Assembly (NCBI RefSeq): GCF_023499215.1
Contig: NZ_JAKHSK010000011.1
Location: 80,931 to 144,930, forward strand
DNA from: Zunongwangia pacifica
Lineage (GTDB): Bacteria; Bacteroidota; Bacteroidia; Flavobacteriales; Flavobacteriaceae
Reading direction: 5' to 3'
Length of the DNA stretch: 64,000 nt
The position numbers were made by a program, and so were the translations under genes. The notes beneath the pieces are model-generated. The model was not told the origin of the DNA. It saw only the letters and a program-made list of their open reading frames with translations, and searched no databases. Below, one piece after another: positions 28,468 through 36,624 of this stretch. Positions within the stretch are counted from its first letter, which is position 1, and the number at the start of each line of letters is the position of its first letter.

Positions 28468-28617
28468 AGGCTGTCTAAAAACATCCAAAAACGTCATTCT
28501 GAACATGTTTCAGAATCTCATCTTATTGATTTAAAAATCGTTATGAGAACCTGAAATAATTCCGATAGCTATCGGAACAGGTTGACTAAAATTGAGTTTT
28601 TAGACAGCCTCTTTTTT
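28468..28617. repeat. Dispersed palindromic repeat, aggctgtctaaaaa type, copy A
   Basis: The ends aaaggctgtctaaaaa and tttttagacagcct are inverted, so the whole 145-base element can fold with an outer 14-bp stem followed by ctttttt on the right. Inside are gtcattctgaa, tctcat, atgaga and ccgatagctatcgg. It lies between convergent fumC and the ResB-CcsA gene and probably ends both transcripts. Confidence 0.85.
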
Positions 28618-28654
28618 ATATTCTATTACGAACAAAAAACGATTAGTTTAGAGT

Positions 28655-31600
28655 TTAGATTCTTTCCTCTTTTTTCGCTTTAATCTCTTTTTTGGCTTTT
28701 TTCTTATAATGAATGCTATATCTCCAATAGGAAACTGCTCCTAAAATAGCCACCACTACTACCGAATAATATACGAATGTTGGCGTAATCACTTTATCTC
28801 CGCTAGCATAAGAATGCAGCCCTGTTAGGTAGAAATTCACTCCAAAATACGTCATCATAATCGATGCATACGCTACCACAGCCATAAAATTGAAGGTCCA
28901 TCGTCCTCTCAAACCAGGAACTAAACGCATGTGGATTACAAAAGCATACACCATAATACTAATTAGAGCCCAGGTTTCTTTAGGATCCCAACCCCAGTAG
29001 CGACCCCAACTTTCGTTAGCCCACTGGCCACCCAAAAAGTTTCCAATGGTAAGCATCACTAATCCCACGGTTAATGCCATTTCAGTAATTATGGTGATTT
29101 CTCGAATACTTAATTCTATTCGTTTTTTGTTCTTTTCGGTGGTCATAATCATCAAAAGCAGGGAAACCACCCCCAGGATCATTCCCAAAGTGAATGGCCC
29201 ATAACTTCCTACAATAACCGATACGTGGATCATTAACCAATAGGAATTAAGTACTGGTACTAAATTCGCAATTGCGGGATCCATCCAGTTCCAATGCGCT
29301 ACCATTAAGATCATAGAAGCTACAAAAGCTGTAGAAGCTATGGTTAAGTTACTTTTCTTACCAAACGCCAACCCAAAGAACATGGTCGCCCAGCCTACAT
29401 AGATCATCGACTCATAAGCGTCACTCCAGGGCGCGTGCCCAGAGATATACCATCTAAAGCCTAATCCTGCGGTATGCAGCACAAATAAAATAATAATCGC
29501 TACTGTACAAATATTAATAATTAATCGAATGGCTTTTCGATCTTTAAAAATTTGTACAACAACAAAAACTAGCATTACCAAACCTGTAAGCATATACATC
29601 CAGAACAGGTTTCTAAAAATATCGTACTTATTATATAGAATTTCAGCTTTTATCTTTCTTTCAGAAGGCATTACTTCTTCGCCGAACTTTTGCTGATAAT
29701 CCTTTATACTTTGCAAATACTTGTTAGCCTGCTCGTAATCATTGGTTTGTCTTGCCAATTTTAAGGCATTCATATACAACGGAATAATTTGCCGTGTGTA
29801 CACCGAATCCATTCCTTTTAAATTAGCATCCTGAGCTTCTTTATGAGAAACCCACTTATTATTTTCGTCTCCCGGTATAGGAAAAACCCTTAGAATATTA
29901 CCATCTAAGGCCTGCCATAAAAGATTTACACGCTTATCGGCTTCAATAAAATCTTTCTGAAACTGGTTAGGCACAGGCGCTCTATAGGCTTTCTCTAAAA
30001 ATGGCGAAAGTTTATAATTACCTTCCTCATCCATAAAATCAAGCAGACTCAAATACTTTTTACCTTCAGGAACTCCGGTAATATGATGAATACTATCATT
30101 ATATTTTTTCACATAAATCAGCGGAATATCGTACCAGTAAAACGGACTTTCTGACATCGATAAAAATACCTGATCTGAATTAAGCCCATTGTAATCGTCT
30201 TTCTTACTTAGCTTTCTTAGTAATTCCGAAGAAAAAGTATTGGCGGGTTTCATTCGCCCCCCGGCATCCTGGATAATTAAACGTCCAAACTTTGCCGCGT
30301 GTTCTTTGCTTACGGCATTGGCCATAATCACAGAATCCAGCTGCTCCTGGGTAGTCTGAATATGTGCATGATCATCCTGAGTTTCCTGAGCAAAAGCACC
30401 AAAAGTAGTCCCTAAAATCGCTAAAAGGACCGCTAGCGATTTTTGTTTTGCTTTAACTTTATCCAGCATCACTTTTACTTTCCCAAAACGTGAACCTTTA
30501 GCAAACATGATCCACATTAAGCCAGTATACAATAAAAAGTAACCTATGTAAGTAATCCAGGTTCCCCAAAAATCATGGTTTACCGAAAGTACCGTTCCGC
30601 TTTCATCGGGCATAAAACTGGACTGGAAAAAACGATAGCCGTGTAAATCTAAAACATGGTTCATATAAATTTCGTAAGGCCTTGGCTCTTTGCCATCCTC
30701 GATAATTTCGATCTTACTTTTAAATGAAGAATAGCTATTTTTGGTACCCGGATATTTTTCAGCAACAAAATCCTCCAATTTTAACGAAAAAGGAAGTTCC
30801 ATTTCTTTAGAACCATAATTAAGAAAAATATCAAGCCCTCCTAACGAGATTTTTTCCGGCTCAGAGGCAAGCCCCTTACCGCCCATCAAGGTCACACTTT
30901 TAGTTTCACCGTTACTGCTGATTTTAAGGTCAACCGCATCTGGCTGACTTTTTTCTTTTTGTGGAGTGGCTACAACATCATAACTTCCTTTCACGACGGG
31001 ATCTGGGATTACAAATTGCATATTTCCCATGGTGTAAAGCGATCTCAGCATTAAAGGCTGAATAGAATCGGCCACCAGACTTCCCTTTTTTTGATCGGCC
31101 ATGCGCATATAATCGGCTTCAAAAGGCGACTCGATTAAATATTCACCATCCTGAGTAAGTTGTATGTTTATAGCGCCTTCGGTAGGTTTATTTAAGGAGA
31201 ACAGCACATTATGAATACTGCTTACTTCCCCTTCTTTAAGGTAATGATCATGTCGTGAACCTCCGCCGGCTTCCACTATTTTTAGATAATTATCACCATT
31301 AGGGTTTTCAATCAATTTCTCTTCGGCACCATAAATAAAATTTGTAAGTTCAAATTTTACCGGCTGCCCGTTATAATCGGTATTCAGTACATATTCATTA
31401 TCGTACTCTGGCCCAAAAAGCACAGGTTCCTGTAGTACTCTACGTCTGGGTTCACCATTAATTTCACCATCAATAAAAAAGGTAAAATAGGTTTTTTCTG
31501 AAAGAAATTTATTAGTAGTTTCTCCTTCCTGAATGGGCATTACGCCTTCGTAACTAATATATCTGGTCACAAACGCACCAATTAAAATAAGAATAAAAGA

Positions 31601-31852
31601 AAGGTGCAATAAAAGGGAAGACCACTTTTCCTTCTTATGCAGATTGTAACGTTTAATATTCCCTAAAAAGTTAATAAGAAAAAATACCATTATGGCTTCA
31701 AACCACCAGGTATTATAAATCATTAAACGCGCTGTCTCTATACTATACCAGTTTTCGATAAATGTTCCTAGTGCCATTGCAATGGCAAAAACGACGAACA
31801 ACACTGCCATTATACGAGTGGAAAATATGACAGAAGCAATTTTTTTTTGCAT
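28655..31852 (-). CDS. Fused ResB-CcsA cytochrome c maturation protein (system II)
   Basis: A 1065-residue inner-membrane protein joining both halves of the system II haem exporter and cytochrome c synthase. The N-terminal part (about residues 1-460) is ResB/CcsB-like, with early membrane helices, a large periplasmic domain and a closing helix. A hydrophobic segment follows near 470-490 (AVLLAILGTTFGAFA), then a periplasmic linker (about 490-740), then a CcsA part. The haem-handling WWD motif reads WGRYWGWDPKETW (about residues 957-969), and His residues lie in HTAGLGF and SGHAPW. Such fusions are usual in Bacteroidota. The gene ends near the repeat shared with fumC. Confidence 0.9.
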   Translation of the reverse strand: MQKKIASVIFSTRIMAVLFVVFAIAMALGTFIENWYSIETARLMIYNTWWFEAIMVFFLINFLGNIKRYNLHKKEKWSSLLLHLSFILILIGAFVTRYISYEGVMPIQEGETTNKFLSEKTYFTFFIDGEINGEPRRRVLQEPVLFGPEYDNEYVLNTDYNGQPVKFELTNFIYGAEEKLIENPNGDNYLKIVEAGGGSRHDHYLKEGEVSSIHNVLFSLNKPTEGAINIQLTQDGEYLIESPFEADYMRMADQKKGSLVADSIQPLMLRSLYTMGNMQFVIPDPVVKGSYDVVATPQKEKSQPDAVDLKISSNGETKSVTLMGGKGLASEPEKISLGGLDIFLNYGSKEMELPFSLKLEDFVAEKYPGTKNSYSSFKSKIEIIEDGKEPRPYEIYMNHVLDLHGYRFFQSSFMPDESGTVLSVNHDFWGTWITYIGYFLLYTGLMWIMFAKGSRFGKVKVMLDKVKAKQKSLAVLLAILGTTFGAFAQETQDDHAHIQTTQEQLDSVIMANAVSKEHAAKFGRLIIQDAGGRMKPANTFSSELLRKLSKKDDYNGLNSDQVFLSMSESPFYWYDIPLIYVKKYNDSIHHITGVPEGKKYLSLLDFMDEEGNYKLSPFLEKAYRAPVPNQFQKDFIEADKRVNLLWQALDGNILRVFPIPGDENNKWVSHKEAQDANLKGMDSVYTRQIIPLYMNALKLARQTNDYEQANKYLQSIKDYQQKFGEEVMPSERKIKAEILYNKYDIFRNLFWMYMLTGLVMLVFVVVQIFKDRKAIRLIINICTVAIIILFVLHTAGLGFRWYISGHAPWSDAYESMIYVGWATMFFGLAFGKKSNLTIASTAFVASMILMVAHWNWMDPAIANLVPVLNSYWLMIHVSVIVGSYGPFTLGMILGVVSLLLMIMTTEKNKKRIELSIREITIITEMALTVGLVMLTIGNFLGGQWANESWGRYWGWDPKETWALISIMVYAFVIHMRLVPGLRGRWTFNFMAVVAYASIMMTYFGVNFYLTGLHSYASGDKVITPTFVYYSVVVVAILGAVSYWRYSIHYKKKAKKEIKAKKEERI

Positions 31853-31877
31853 GAAAAGATAATCTTTGAAATGGCTG

Positions 31878-31885
31878 CAAATTTA
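31878..31885 (-). promoter_or_regulatory. Possible -7 element of the ResB-CcsA gene
   Basis: On the minus strand it reads TAAATTTG, 26 bases before the start codon at 31852. The -33 box is weak. Confidence 0.4.
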
Positions 31886-31941
31886 AGGATTTTGTATTAG
31901 TTAATAAGTCTTAAATCCAAGCAATATCTGGTTTCAAATGT

Positions 31942-31949
31942 TAATTTTG
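31942..31949 (+). promoter_or_regulatory. Possible -7 element of the DUF2520-kdsC operon
   Basis: TAATTTTG fits TAnnTTTG, 30 bases before ATG 31980; no clear TTG at -33. Confidence 0.4.
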
Positions 31950-31979
31950 CCTGAGTTATTTTTTTAATAATTTAGCGCA

Positions 31980-32741
31980 ATGATAAAAGTGGTACTTCTT
32001 GGCGCCGGAAATCTTGCTCATCACCTGTTTAAGGTTTTTGAAGCCAGTACAGGGATAGAAATCGTTCAGGTTTTTAATCATCACGAGAAAAAATTAAAGG
32101 CCTTTGCAGATAAAGTTGCTACGACTACTTTGATTTCTGAAATAAAAGAAGCCGATTTTTATCTAATCTCGGTAAAAGATGATGCTATTGCTGAAGTTTC
32201 TTCACAATTACAGGCAAACAAAAATATTGTTTTACATACTTCAGGCGCGGTAGACATCAACATTTTAGCGAAGCATTCTAATTTTGGTGTTTTTTACCCT
32301 TTACAGAGCTTTTCTAAAGAAAAAGAAGTCGATTTTAGCCAAATTCCTATTTGCATTGAGGCAAATTCTGAAGAAAACTTTAAAAAAATAAGGCAACTGG
32401 CTTTACAGATTTCAGCATCGGTTTATAATATTTCATCTAAACAACGCAGAATATCTCATGTGGCTGCGGTTTTTGCAAATAACTTCAGTAATTTTATGCT
32501 CTCAAAAGCTTCTGAAATTTGCGAGAAGCACGAAATCCCGTTTGACATTTTAAAACCTTTAATCGAGGAAACTTTTCAGAAAATCAAAAAAGTTTCTCCT
32601 AAAGAAGCGCAAACCGGCCCTGCCCGTCGTAATGATAAAAAAACGATGGTGGCACATTTAGAATACTTAGATGAAGACCAGCAAAAATTATATAAAACAA
32701 TATCTGAAGCAATACTAAAAAGCTATGGAAAAGAGTTATAA
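31980..32741 (+). CDS. Rossmann-fold oxidoreductase-like protein with DUF2520 domain
   Basis: A 253-residue protein. The N-terminus (MIKVVLLGAGNLAHHLFKVF) is a GxGNxA nucleotide-binding site like that of pyrroline-5-carboxylate reductase and 6-phosphogluconate dehydrogenase families. The second half (about residues 125-250, with RRISHVAAVFANNFSNFML and QTGPARRND) is the helical DUF2520 domain. It is probably an NAD(P)-dependent dehydrogenase, but the substrate is unknown. Its last 17 bases overlap the kdsC start, so the two genes are translationally coupled. Confidence 0.88.
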   Translation: MIKVVLLGAGNLAHHLFKVFEASTGIEIVQVFNHHEKKLKAFADKVATTTLISEIKEADFYLISVKDDAIAEVSSQLQANKNIVLHTSGAVDINILAKHSNFGVFYPLQSFSKEKEVDFSQIPICIEANSEENFKKIRQLALQISASVYNISSKQRRISHVAAVFANNFSNFMLSKASEICEKHEIPFDILKPLIEETFQKIKKVSPKEAQTGPARRNDKKTMVAHLEYLDEDQQKLYKTISEAILKSYGKEL

Positions 32742-33234
32742 AGAGTACTTAAACAACATCACCACTTTTGTTTTTGATGTTGATGGCGTTTTAACCAACG
32801 GATCTGTTCACGTCACCGCAGATGGTGATTTATTAAGAAGCATGAGCGTTAAAGATGGTTATGCATTAAAACAGGCGGTGAAAGCAGGGTATACCGTTTG
32901 TATCATTTCTGGAGGTAAAAACGAAGGCGTACGTACCCGCTTAAGAGATTTGGGGATTACAGACATTTATTTAGGAATAGATGATAAGGTAGAACAACTG
33001 GATGAGTTTTTTGATATTTACGATATCAAGGCAGAAAATGTGCTTTATATGGGCGATGATATTCCCGATATGTACCCTATGAAATTGATTGGTTTACCTA
33101 CCTGCCCACAAGATGCCGTACCTGAAGTTAAAGATGTTTCTAAGTACATTTCTCATAAAAACGGTGGTGATGGCTGCGTTCGGGATGTTATCGAGCAGGT
33201 AATGAAAGTTCAGGGGAAATGGATAGAAAAATAA
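32725..33234 (+). CDS. kdsC: HAD-family phosphatase, KDO-8-phosphate phosphatase type
   Basis: A 169-residue C0-type HAD phosphatase without a cap domain, expected to work as a tetramer. It takes the phosphate off KDO-8-phosphate in the making of the lipopolysaccharide inner core. Motif I is FDVDGVLTNGS (about residues 13-23), motif II ISGG (about 60-63) and motif IV MGDDIPD (about 106-112). A kdsB gene for the next step lies at 45723-46475 in this window, which supports the role. The start overlaps the DUF2520 gene. Confidence 0.85.
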   Translation: MEKSYKEYLNNITTFVFDVDGVLTNGSVHVTADGDLLRSMSVKDGYALKQAVKAGYTVCIISGGKNEGVRTRLRDLGITDIYLGIDDKVEQLDEFFDIYDIKAENVLYMGDDIPDMYPMKLIGLPTCPQDAVPEVKDVSKYISHKNGGDGCVRDVIEQVMKVQGKWIEK

Positions 33235-33259
33235 AAAGGCTGAAAAAACAAAATACTAT

Positions 33260-34171
33260 ATGCCATATTTAAAACTGGTACGATATGGCAATTTGCTATT
33301 TATAGCTTTGTGCCTGCTGTTAATTAGGTTTGGCTTTTTTAAGCAATTCGATGCCAGCACAGCGCTTAGCGATATAGAATTTATTTTGTTGATTATCGCA
33401 GTGGTTTGTATTGCAGCATCGGGCTATGTGATCAATAATATTTTAGATTACGAAGCCGATCGTATTAACGCCCCCAAACGACTTGTCATTAGGGAAAAAA
33501 TCAGTGAAAAATCGGCCTATAACTTATTTTTTGCACTTAATATTATGGGGGTAGGGCTAGGCTTTTATATTGCCAACAAAATCGATACTCCGGCATTTTC
33601 TGCTATTTTTATCCTTACTTCTGCCCTACTTTACCTTTATGCCACCTATTTAAAACATATTGCTATTGCCGGGAACCTGGTGATAAGCATGCTGGTTGGA
33701 CTGGTTGTTTTATTACCGGTGATTTTTGATTTGTATCCAGAAATTACTTCTGAAAATATTAAAAATCAGCGCATGCTTTTTAATACGCTGGTATATTATT
33801 CGTTGTATGCCACATTGTTGAATTTTGTACGAGAAATCATTAAAGATCAGGAAGATATTAATGGCGACTATAAAACACAAAGTAACACGCTCCCTTTGCT
33901 CATTGGCCAAAAGAGAACCAATATGTTTGTTTTTATTTTTTGCCTTATTTTGCTGATTTTTAGCATCATTTTTTTAGGAGATGATCTATACCGTAGTACT
34001 AAAGCTGTGGTGTATGCATTGGTTTTTATTATTGCTCCCCTACTCGCTTTGGTCGCCGGAATTTTAAAAGCAAATTCTAAGAAAGATTACTCAAAATTTA
34101 GCCTTATTTTAAAGTTCATGTTATTTTTTGGACTGCTCTCTTTAGGATTTCCAGAATATTTAATGTCCTGA
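33260..34171 (+). CDS. UbiA-family prenyltransferase
   Basis: A 303-residue inner-membrane enzyme with about eight or nine helices. The two metal-diphosphate motifs are NNILDYEADRIN (about residues 64-75) and DQEDINGDYKT (about 195-205). Close relatives in flavobacteria are commonly labelled geranylgeranylglycerol-phosphate geranylgeranyltransferase, an archaeal lipid enzyme. In a bacterium with ester lipids that label is doubtful, and the true acceptor is unknown. It lies 25 bases after kdsC and 6 before maf, in one operon. Confidence 0.85.
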   Translation: MPYLKLVRYGNLLFIALCLLLIRFGFFKQFDASTALSDIEFILLIIAVVCIAASGYVINNILDYEADRINAPKRLVIREKISEKSAYNLFFALNIMGVGLGFYIANKIDTPAFSAIFILTSALLYLYATYLKHIAIAGNLVISMLVGLVVLLPVIFDLYPEITSENIKNQRMLFNTLVYYSLYATLLNFVREIIKDQEDINGDYKTQSNTLPLLIGQKRTNMFVFIFCLILLIFSIIFLGDDLYRSTKAVVYALVFIIAPLLALVAGILKANSKKDYSKFSLILKFMLFFGLLSLGFPEYLMS

Positions 34172-34177
34172 TTTTTT

Positions 34178-34777
34178 ATGCTGAATGAAATTTTAAAAAA
34201 CAAACAGATTATTTTGGCTTCGGGTTCCCCTCGAAGACAGGAGTTTTTTAAGGATTTGCATATTCCTTTTATTGCAGATGTAAGGCCGGTTAACGAAGTT
34301 TATCCCCAACATTTAAAAGGTACTGAAATTACCGATTATCTGGCGAAACTTAAAGCCGAAGCTTTCGACGATCTTATCGAAAATCAGATTGTTATCACCA
34401 GTGATACCATTGTAAGTAATGAAGGTGTTGCAATGGGAAAACCAAAAAATGCCACCGAAGCAAAACAAATGATCGCTTCACTTTCGGGTAAAACGCATAG
34501 TGTAGAAACTTCTGTTTGTTTCACTACTGTTAAAGATCAGCAAAAAGTTCAGGAGATCGTTCATTCTTCCACAAAAGTGACTTTTAAAAAACTTTCTGAA
34601 GAAGAAATCGATTTTTATGTAACTAACTATAAACCTTTTGATAAAGCGGGTGGCTATGCCATTCAGGAATGGATTGGTTTTATTGGGATTACACATATCG
34701 AAGGGAGTTATTTTAATGTGGTGGGTCTTCCTACACATTTGGTTTACGAGACCTTAACAGCGCTTGCTTCTGCATAA
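34178..34777 (+). CDS. maf: Maf family nucleotide pyrophosphatase
   Basis: A 199-residue Maf/YhdE-type enzyme that hydrolyses dTTP, UTP or modified nucleotides to monophosphates. Motifs are ASGSPRRQEF (about residues 14-23), TSDTIV (about 72-77) and YKPFDKAGGYAIQEWIGF (about 148-165). The length is normal. It follows the prenyltransferase gene by 6 bases; the next gene is 100 bases on. Confidence 0.92.
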   Translation: MLNEILKNKQIILASGSPRRQEFFKDLHIPFIADVRPVNEVYPQHLKGTEITDYLAKLKAEAFDDLIENQIVITSDTIVSNEGVAMGKPKNATEAKQMIASLSGKTHSVETSVCFTTVKDQQKVQEIVHSSTKVTFKKLSEEEIDFYVTNYKPFDKAGGYAIQEWIGFIGITHIEGSYFNVVGLPTHLVYETLTALASA

Positions 34778-34876
34778 AATTAAGGTGATCTGCGCAATTT
34801 AACTACGGCCCATGACGTTTTGCTTTAAAACGCTCCAAGAGTTCGCTAAAGTACTTGACTTTTAAAAAGAAAAAAG

Positions 34877-35767
34877 ATGTGCCAAATATCCAAAATCGCA
34901 CTGCTGTTTTGCATATTGTGTTTTGGCTGCGATAAAATCCCCGATCCTCCAAAAGATCGAAAATTATCTACGGAATTTAAAGAATATTGGTTTGATGGTA
35001 CGGCTGAAATTACATCGTACACCTTAACACAGGCAAGATATGGAGAAATGCGGGAAGGTACCGCGGTAAAGATCTTTGTAAAAGAAGATTTTTCTCCTGA
35101 AGAACAGGTAAAAGCCAATGAAGTTTCAGAAAGAACATTCCCGGTTTTAAAACTGAACAGCACCAAAAATTTTATCACCGGCATCTACCCCTACTCGATT
35201 ATGGAGAGTAGTTTTTTTCCGCTACATAAAGAAGGCCATGCTACAAAAGTTTCGGCTTCTGTACAGGAATGGTGCGGACAGCAGTTTATTCAGCTTAACA
35301 ATCGCACAAATTTTGAGATGAACTCACATTCGTATTTTGAAGGGGAAGCCGATAAGCAATTTAATCTTCCAAAAACACATTTAGAAAATGAAATCTGGAA
35401 TATCATACGGATTAATCCGGCTGAATTACCTGAGGGCGAATTAGAAATGATCCCGTCTTTTGAATATTTACAATTGCAACACCGCGAGGCTAAAGCTTAT
35501 AAAGTTTCGGCTAAAAAATCCAAAAAAGATTCCCTTGCATTATACGCCTTAAATTATCCAGACCTTAATCGAACGATAAAGATCTATTACCAGCCTGCAT
35601 TCCCTTTTGAGATTGAAAAATGGGAAGAAACAATGCCTTCTGGCAATAATGAAAATTCAAAAATGCTTACCACAAAGGCGGTAAAAAACAAGCGCTTAAA
35701 AATAGACTATTGGAATAAAAATGCGTTGAATAATGTATCTTTGCGCGAAAAATTAGGATTAAAATGA
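34877..35767 (+). CDS. Putative lipoprotein of unknown function
   Basis: A 296-residue protein with a lipoprotein signal: MCQISKIALLFCILCFGC, with Cys 18 as the likely lipid-bearing residue. The mature part has no motif I recognise; it is mixed alpha/beta with a conserved-looking HKEGHATKVSASVQEWCGQQ stretch (about residues 116-135). The gene ends in a 4-base overlap (ATGA) with the following MscS gene, so the two are translationally coupled. Relatives near maf are sometimes given the Maf name by proximity, but nothing of Maf is present here. Confidence 0.75.
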   Translation: MCQISKIALLFCILCFGCDKIPDPPKDRKLSTEFKEYWFDGTAEITSYTLTQARYGEMREGTAVKIFVKEDFSPEEQVKANEVSERTFPVLKLNSTKNFITGIYPYSIMESSFFPLHKEGHATKVSASVQEWCGQQFIQLNNRTNFEMNSHSYFEGEADKQFNLPKTHLENEIWNIIRINPAELPEGELEMIPSFEYLQLQHREAKAYKVSAKKSKKDSLALYALNYPDLNRTIKIYYQPAFPFEIEKWEETMPSGNNENSKMLTTKAVKNKRLKIDYWNKNALNNVSLREKLGLK

Positions 35768-36303
35768 ACATCCCCGAGTTTGCATATTCTACAGAGCTTT
35801 TTTATACCTTGCTTATGCTGGTGATCCTTTTAGTGATCAATTTTGTACTTAAAAAAACAGCACAGCGCATTGGTGAGAAAGGGGAAATTCATATTACCAG
35901 AATTCGTTTAATGTTCAGATACATCAATATTTTAATCGTTATTCTGGCACTATTTGTAATGGCGGTGGTTTGGGGGATGAATCTTCGGGATCTTGCCTTA
36001 ATATTCTCTTCGGTTTTTGCTGTTATTGGCGTAGCCTTATTTGCGATCTGGTCTATACTTAGTAACATCACTTCAGGAATAATCATGTTTTTTAATTTCC
36101 CTTATAAAATTGGGGATAAAATAAAAATCCATGATAAGGATATGCCTATCGAAGCATTAATTGAAGACATTAAAGCCTTTCATCTTCACTTAAGGACAGA
36201 CGATGGTGAACTTATTACCTATCCCAATAACCTTATCTTACAAAAGGCAGTTTCTTTAGTACAGAAAGACGTTTTTTTAGATGAAGGAAAAAATGCACTC
36301 TAA
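35764..36303 (+). CDS. Short MscS-type mechanosensitive channel protein
   Basis: A 179-residue membrane protein with about three hydrophobic helices (residues about 10-30, 55-75 and 77-107). After them comes the MscS beta domain, NFPYKIGDKIKIHDKD (about residues 112-127) and DDGELITYPNNLILQKAV (about 148-165). It stops soon after the beta domain, so the alpha/beta cytoplasmic cage of full MscS is missing. Whether it gates on its own is unknown. It is coupled to the preceding lipoprotein gene. Confidence 0.8.
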   Translation: MNIPEFAYSTELFYTLLMLVILLVINFVLKKTAQRIGEKGEIHITRIRLMFRYINILIVILALFVMAVVWGMNLRDLALIFSSVFAVIGVALFAIWSILSNITSGIIMFFNFPYKIGDKIKIHDKDMPIEALIEDIKAFHLHLRTDDGELITYPNNLILQKAVSLVQKDVFLDEGKNAL

Positions 36304-36340
36304 CTTTTAAAGAGCCTTTTTTGTATTAATTAATTGAATG

Positions 36341-36428
36341 TCCGCAATAAAGCTTGATTCAGGGCCTCATCACAATAGCTTGTTCTTTAATACACTATGA
36401 GATTCCGGATCAAGTCCGGAATGACGAA
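36341..36428. repeat. Dispersed palindromic repeat, cgtca/tgacg type, without GC-rich insert
   Basis: This copy runs from tccgcaataaagcttgattc through cagggcctcat to atgagattccgg and atcaagtccggaatgacg. It is the insert-free relative of 14172-14280. It lies between two rightward genes rather than between convergent ones. Confidence 0.7.
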
Positions 36429-36480
36429 AAAAACGAATTATTACAAATTACGGATAATTAATTAAATATAAATACTACCA

Positions 36481-36575
36481 TTAGGGCAGTAAACTGCCCA
36501 GGGCAAGTCCATATGTCCCTTTTTTAGAAAATTATTTTTTAATTTAAGACAAGCCTTGTAGCATTTAATCTCGAT
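36481..36575. repeat. Degenerate interspersed repeat (ggcaagcc type), copy 2
   Basis: Words gcccagggcaagtcca and agacaagcct with a T-rich middle and a final aatctc appear in the same order as in 7952-8036. With the repeat at 36341-36428 it fills most of the 321-base gap 36304-36624; the rest holds only the possible promoter at 36592. Confidence 0.4.
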
Positions 36576-36591
36576 TATCGAGTAAAAACTT

Positions 36592-36599
36592 TATATTTG
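36592..36599 (+). promoter_or_regulatory. Possible -7 element of the PIG-L operon
   Basis: TATATTTG fits TAnnTTTG and lies 25 bases before ATG 36625; the -33 region has no TTG at the usual distance. Confidence 0.45.
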
Positions 36600-36624
36600 A
36601 TTTTGTTTAAAATAAGGCATAAAA

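Noticed and set aside
28438..28654. Insertion sequence or MITE with target duplication
   Set aside because: The repeat has inverted ends but I could see no clear target-site duplication and no transposase in the window; it is recorded as a dispersed palindromic repeat.
34809..34834. Hairpin cgtttt/aaaacg before the lipoprotein gene as a terminator
   Set aside because: The stem is short and AT-rich and has no T run after it.
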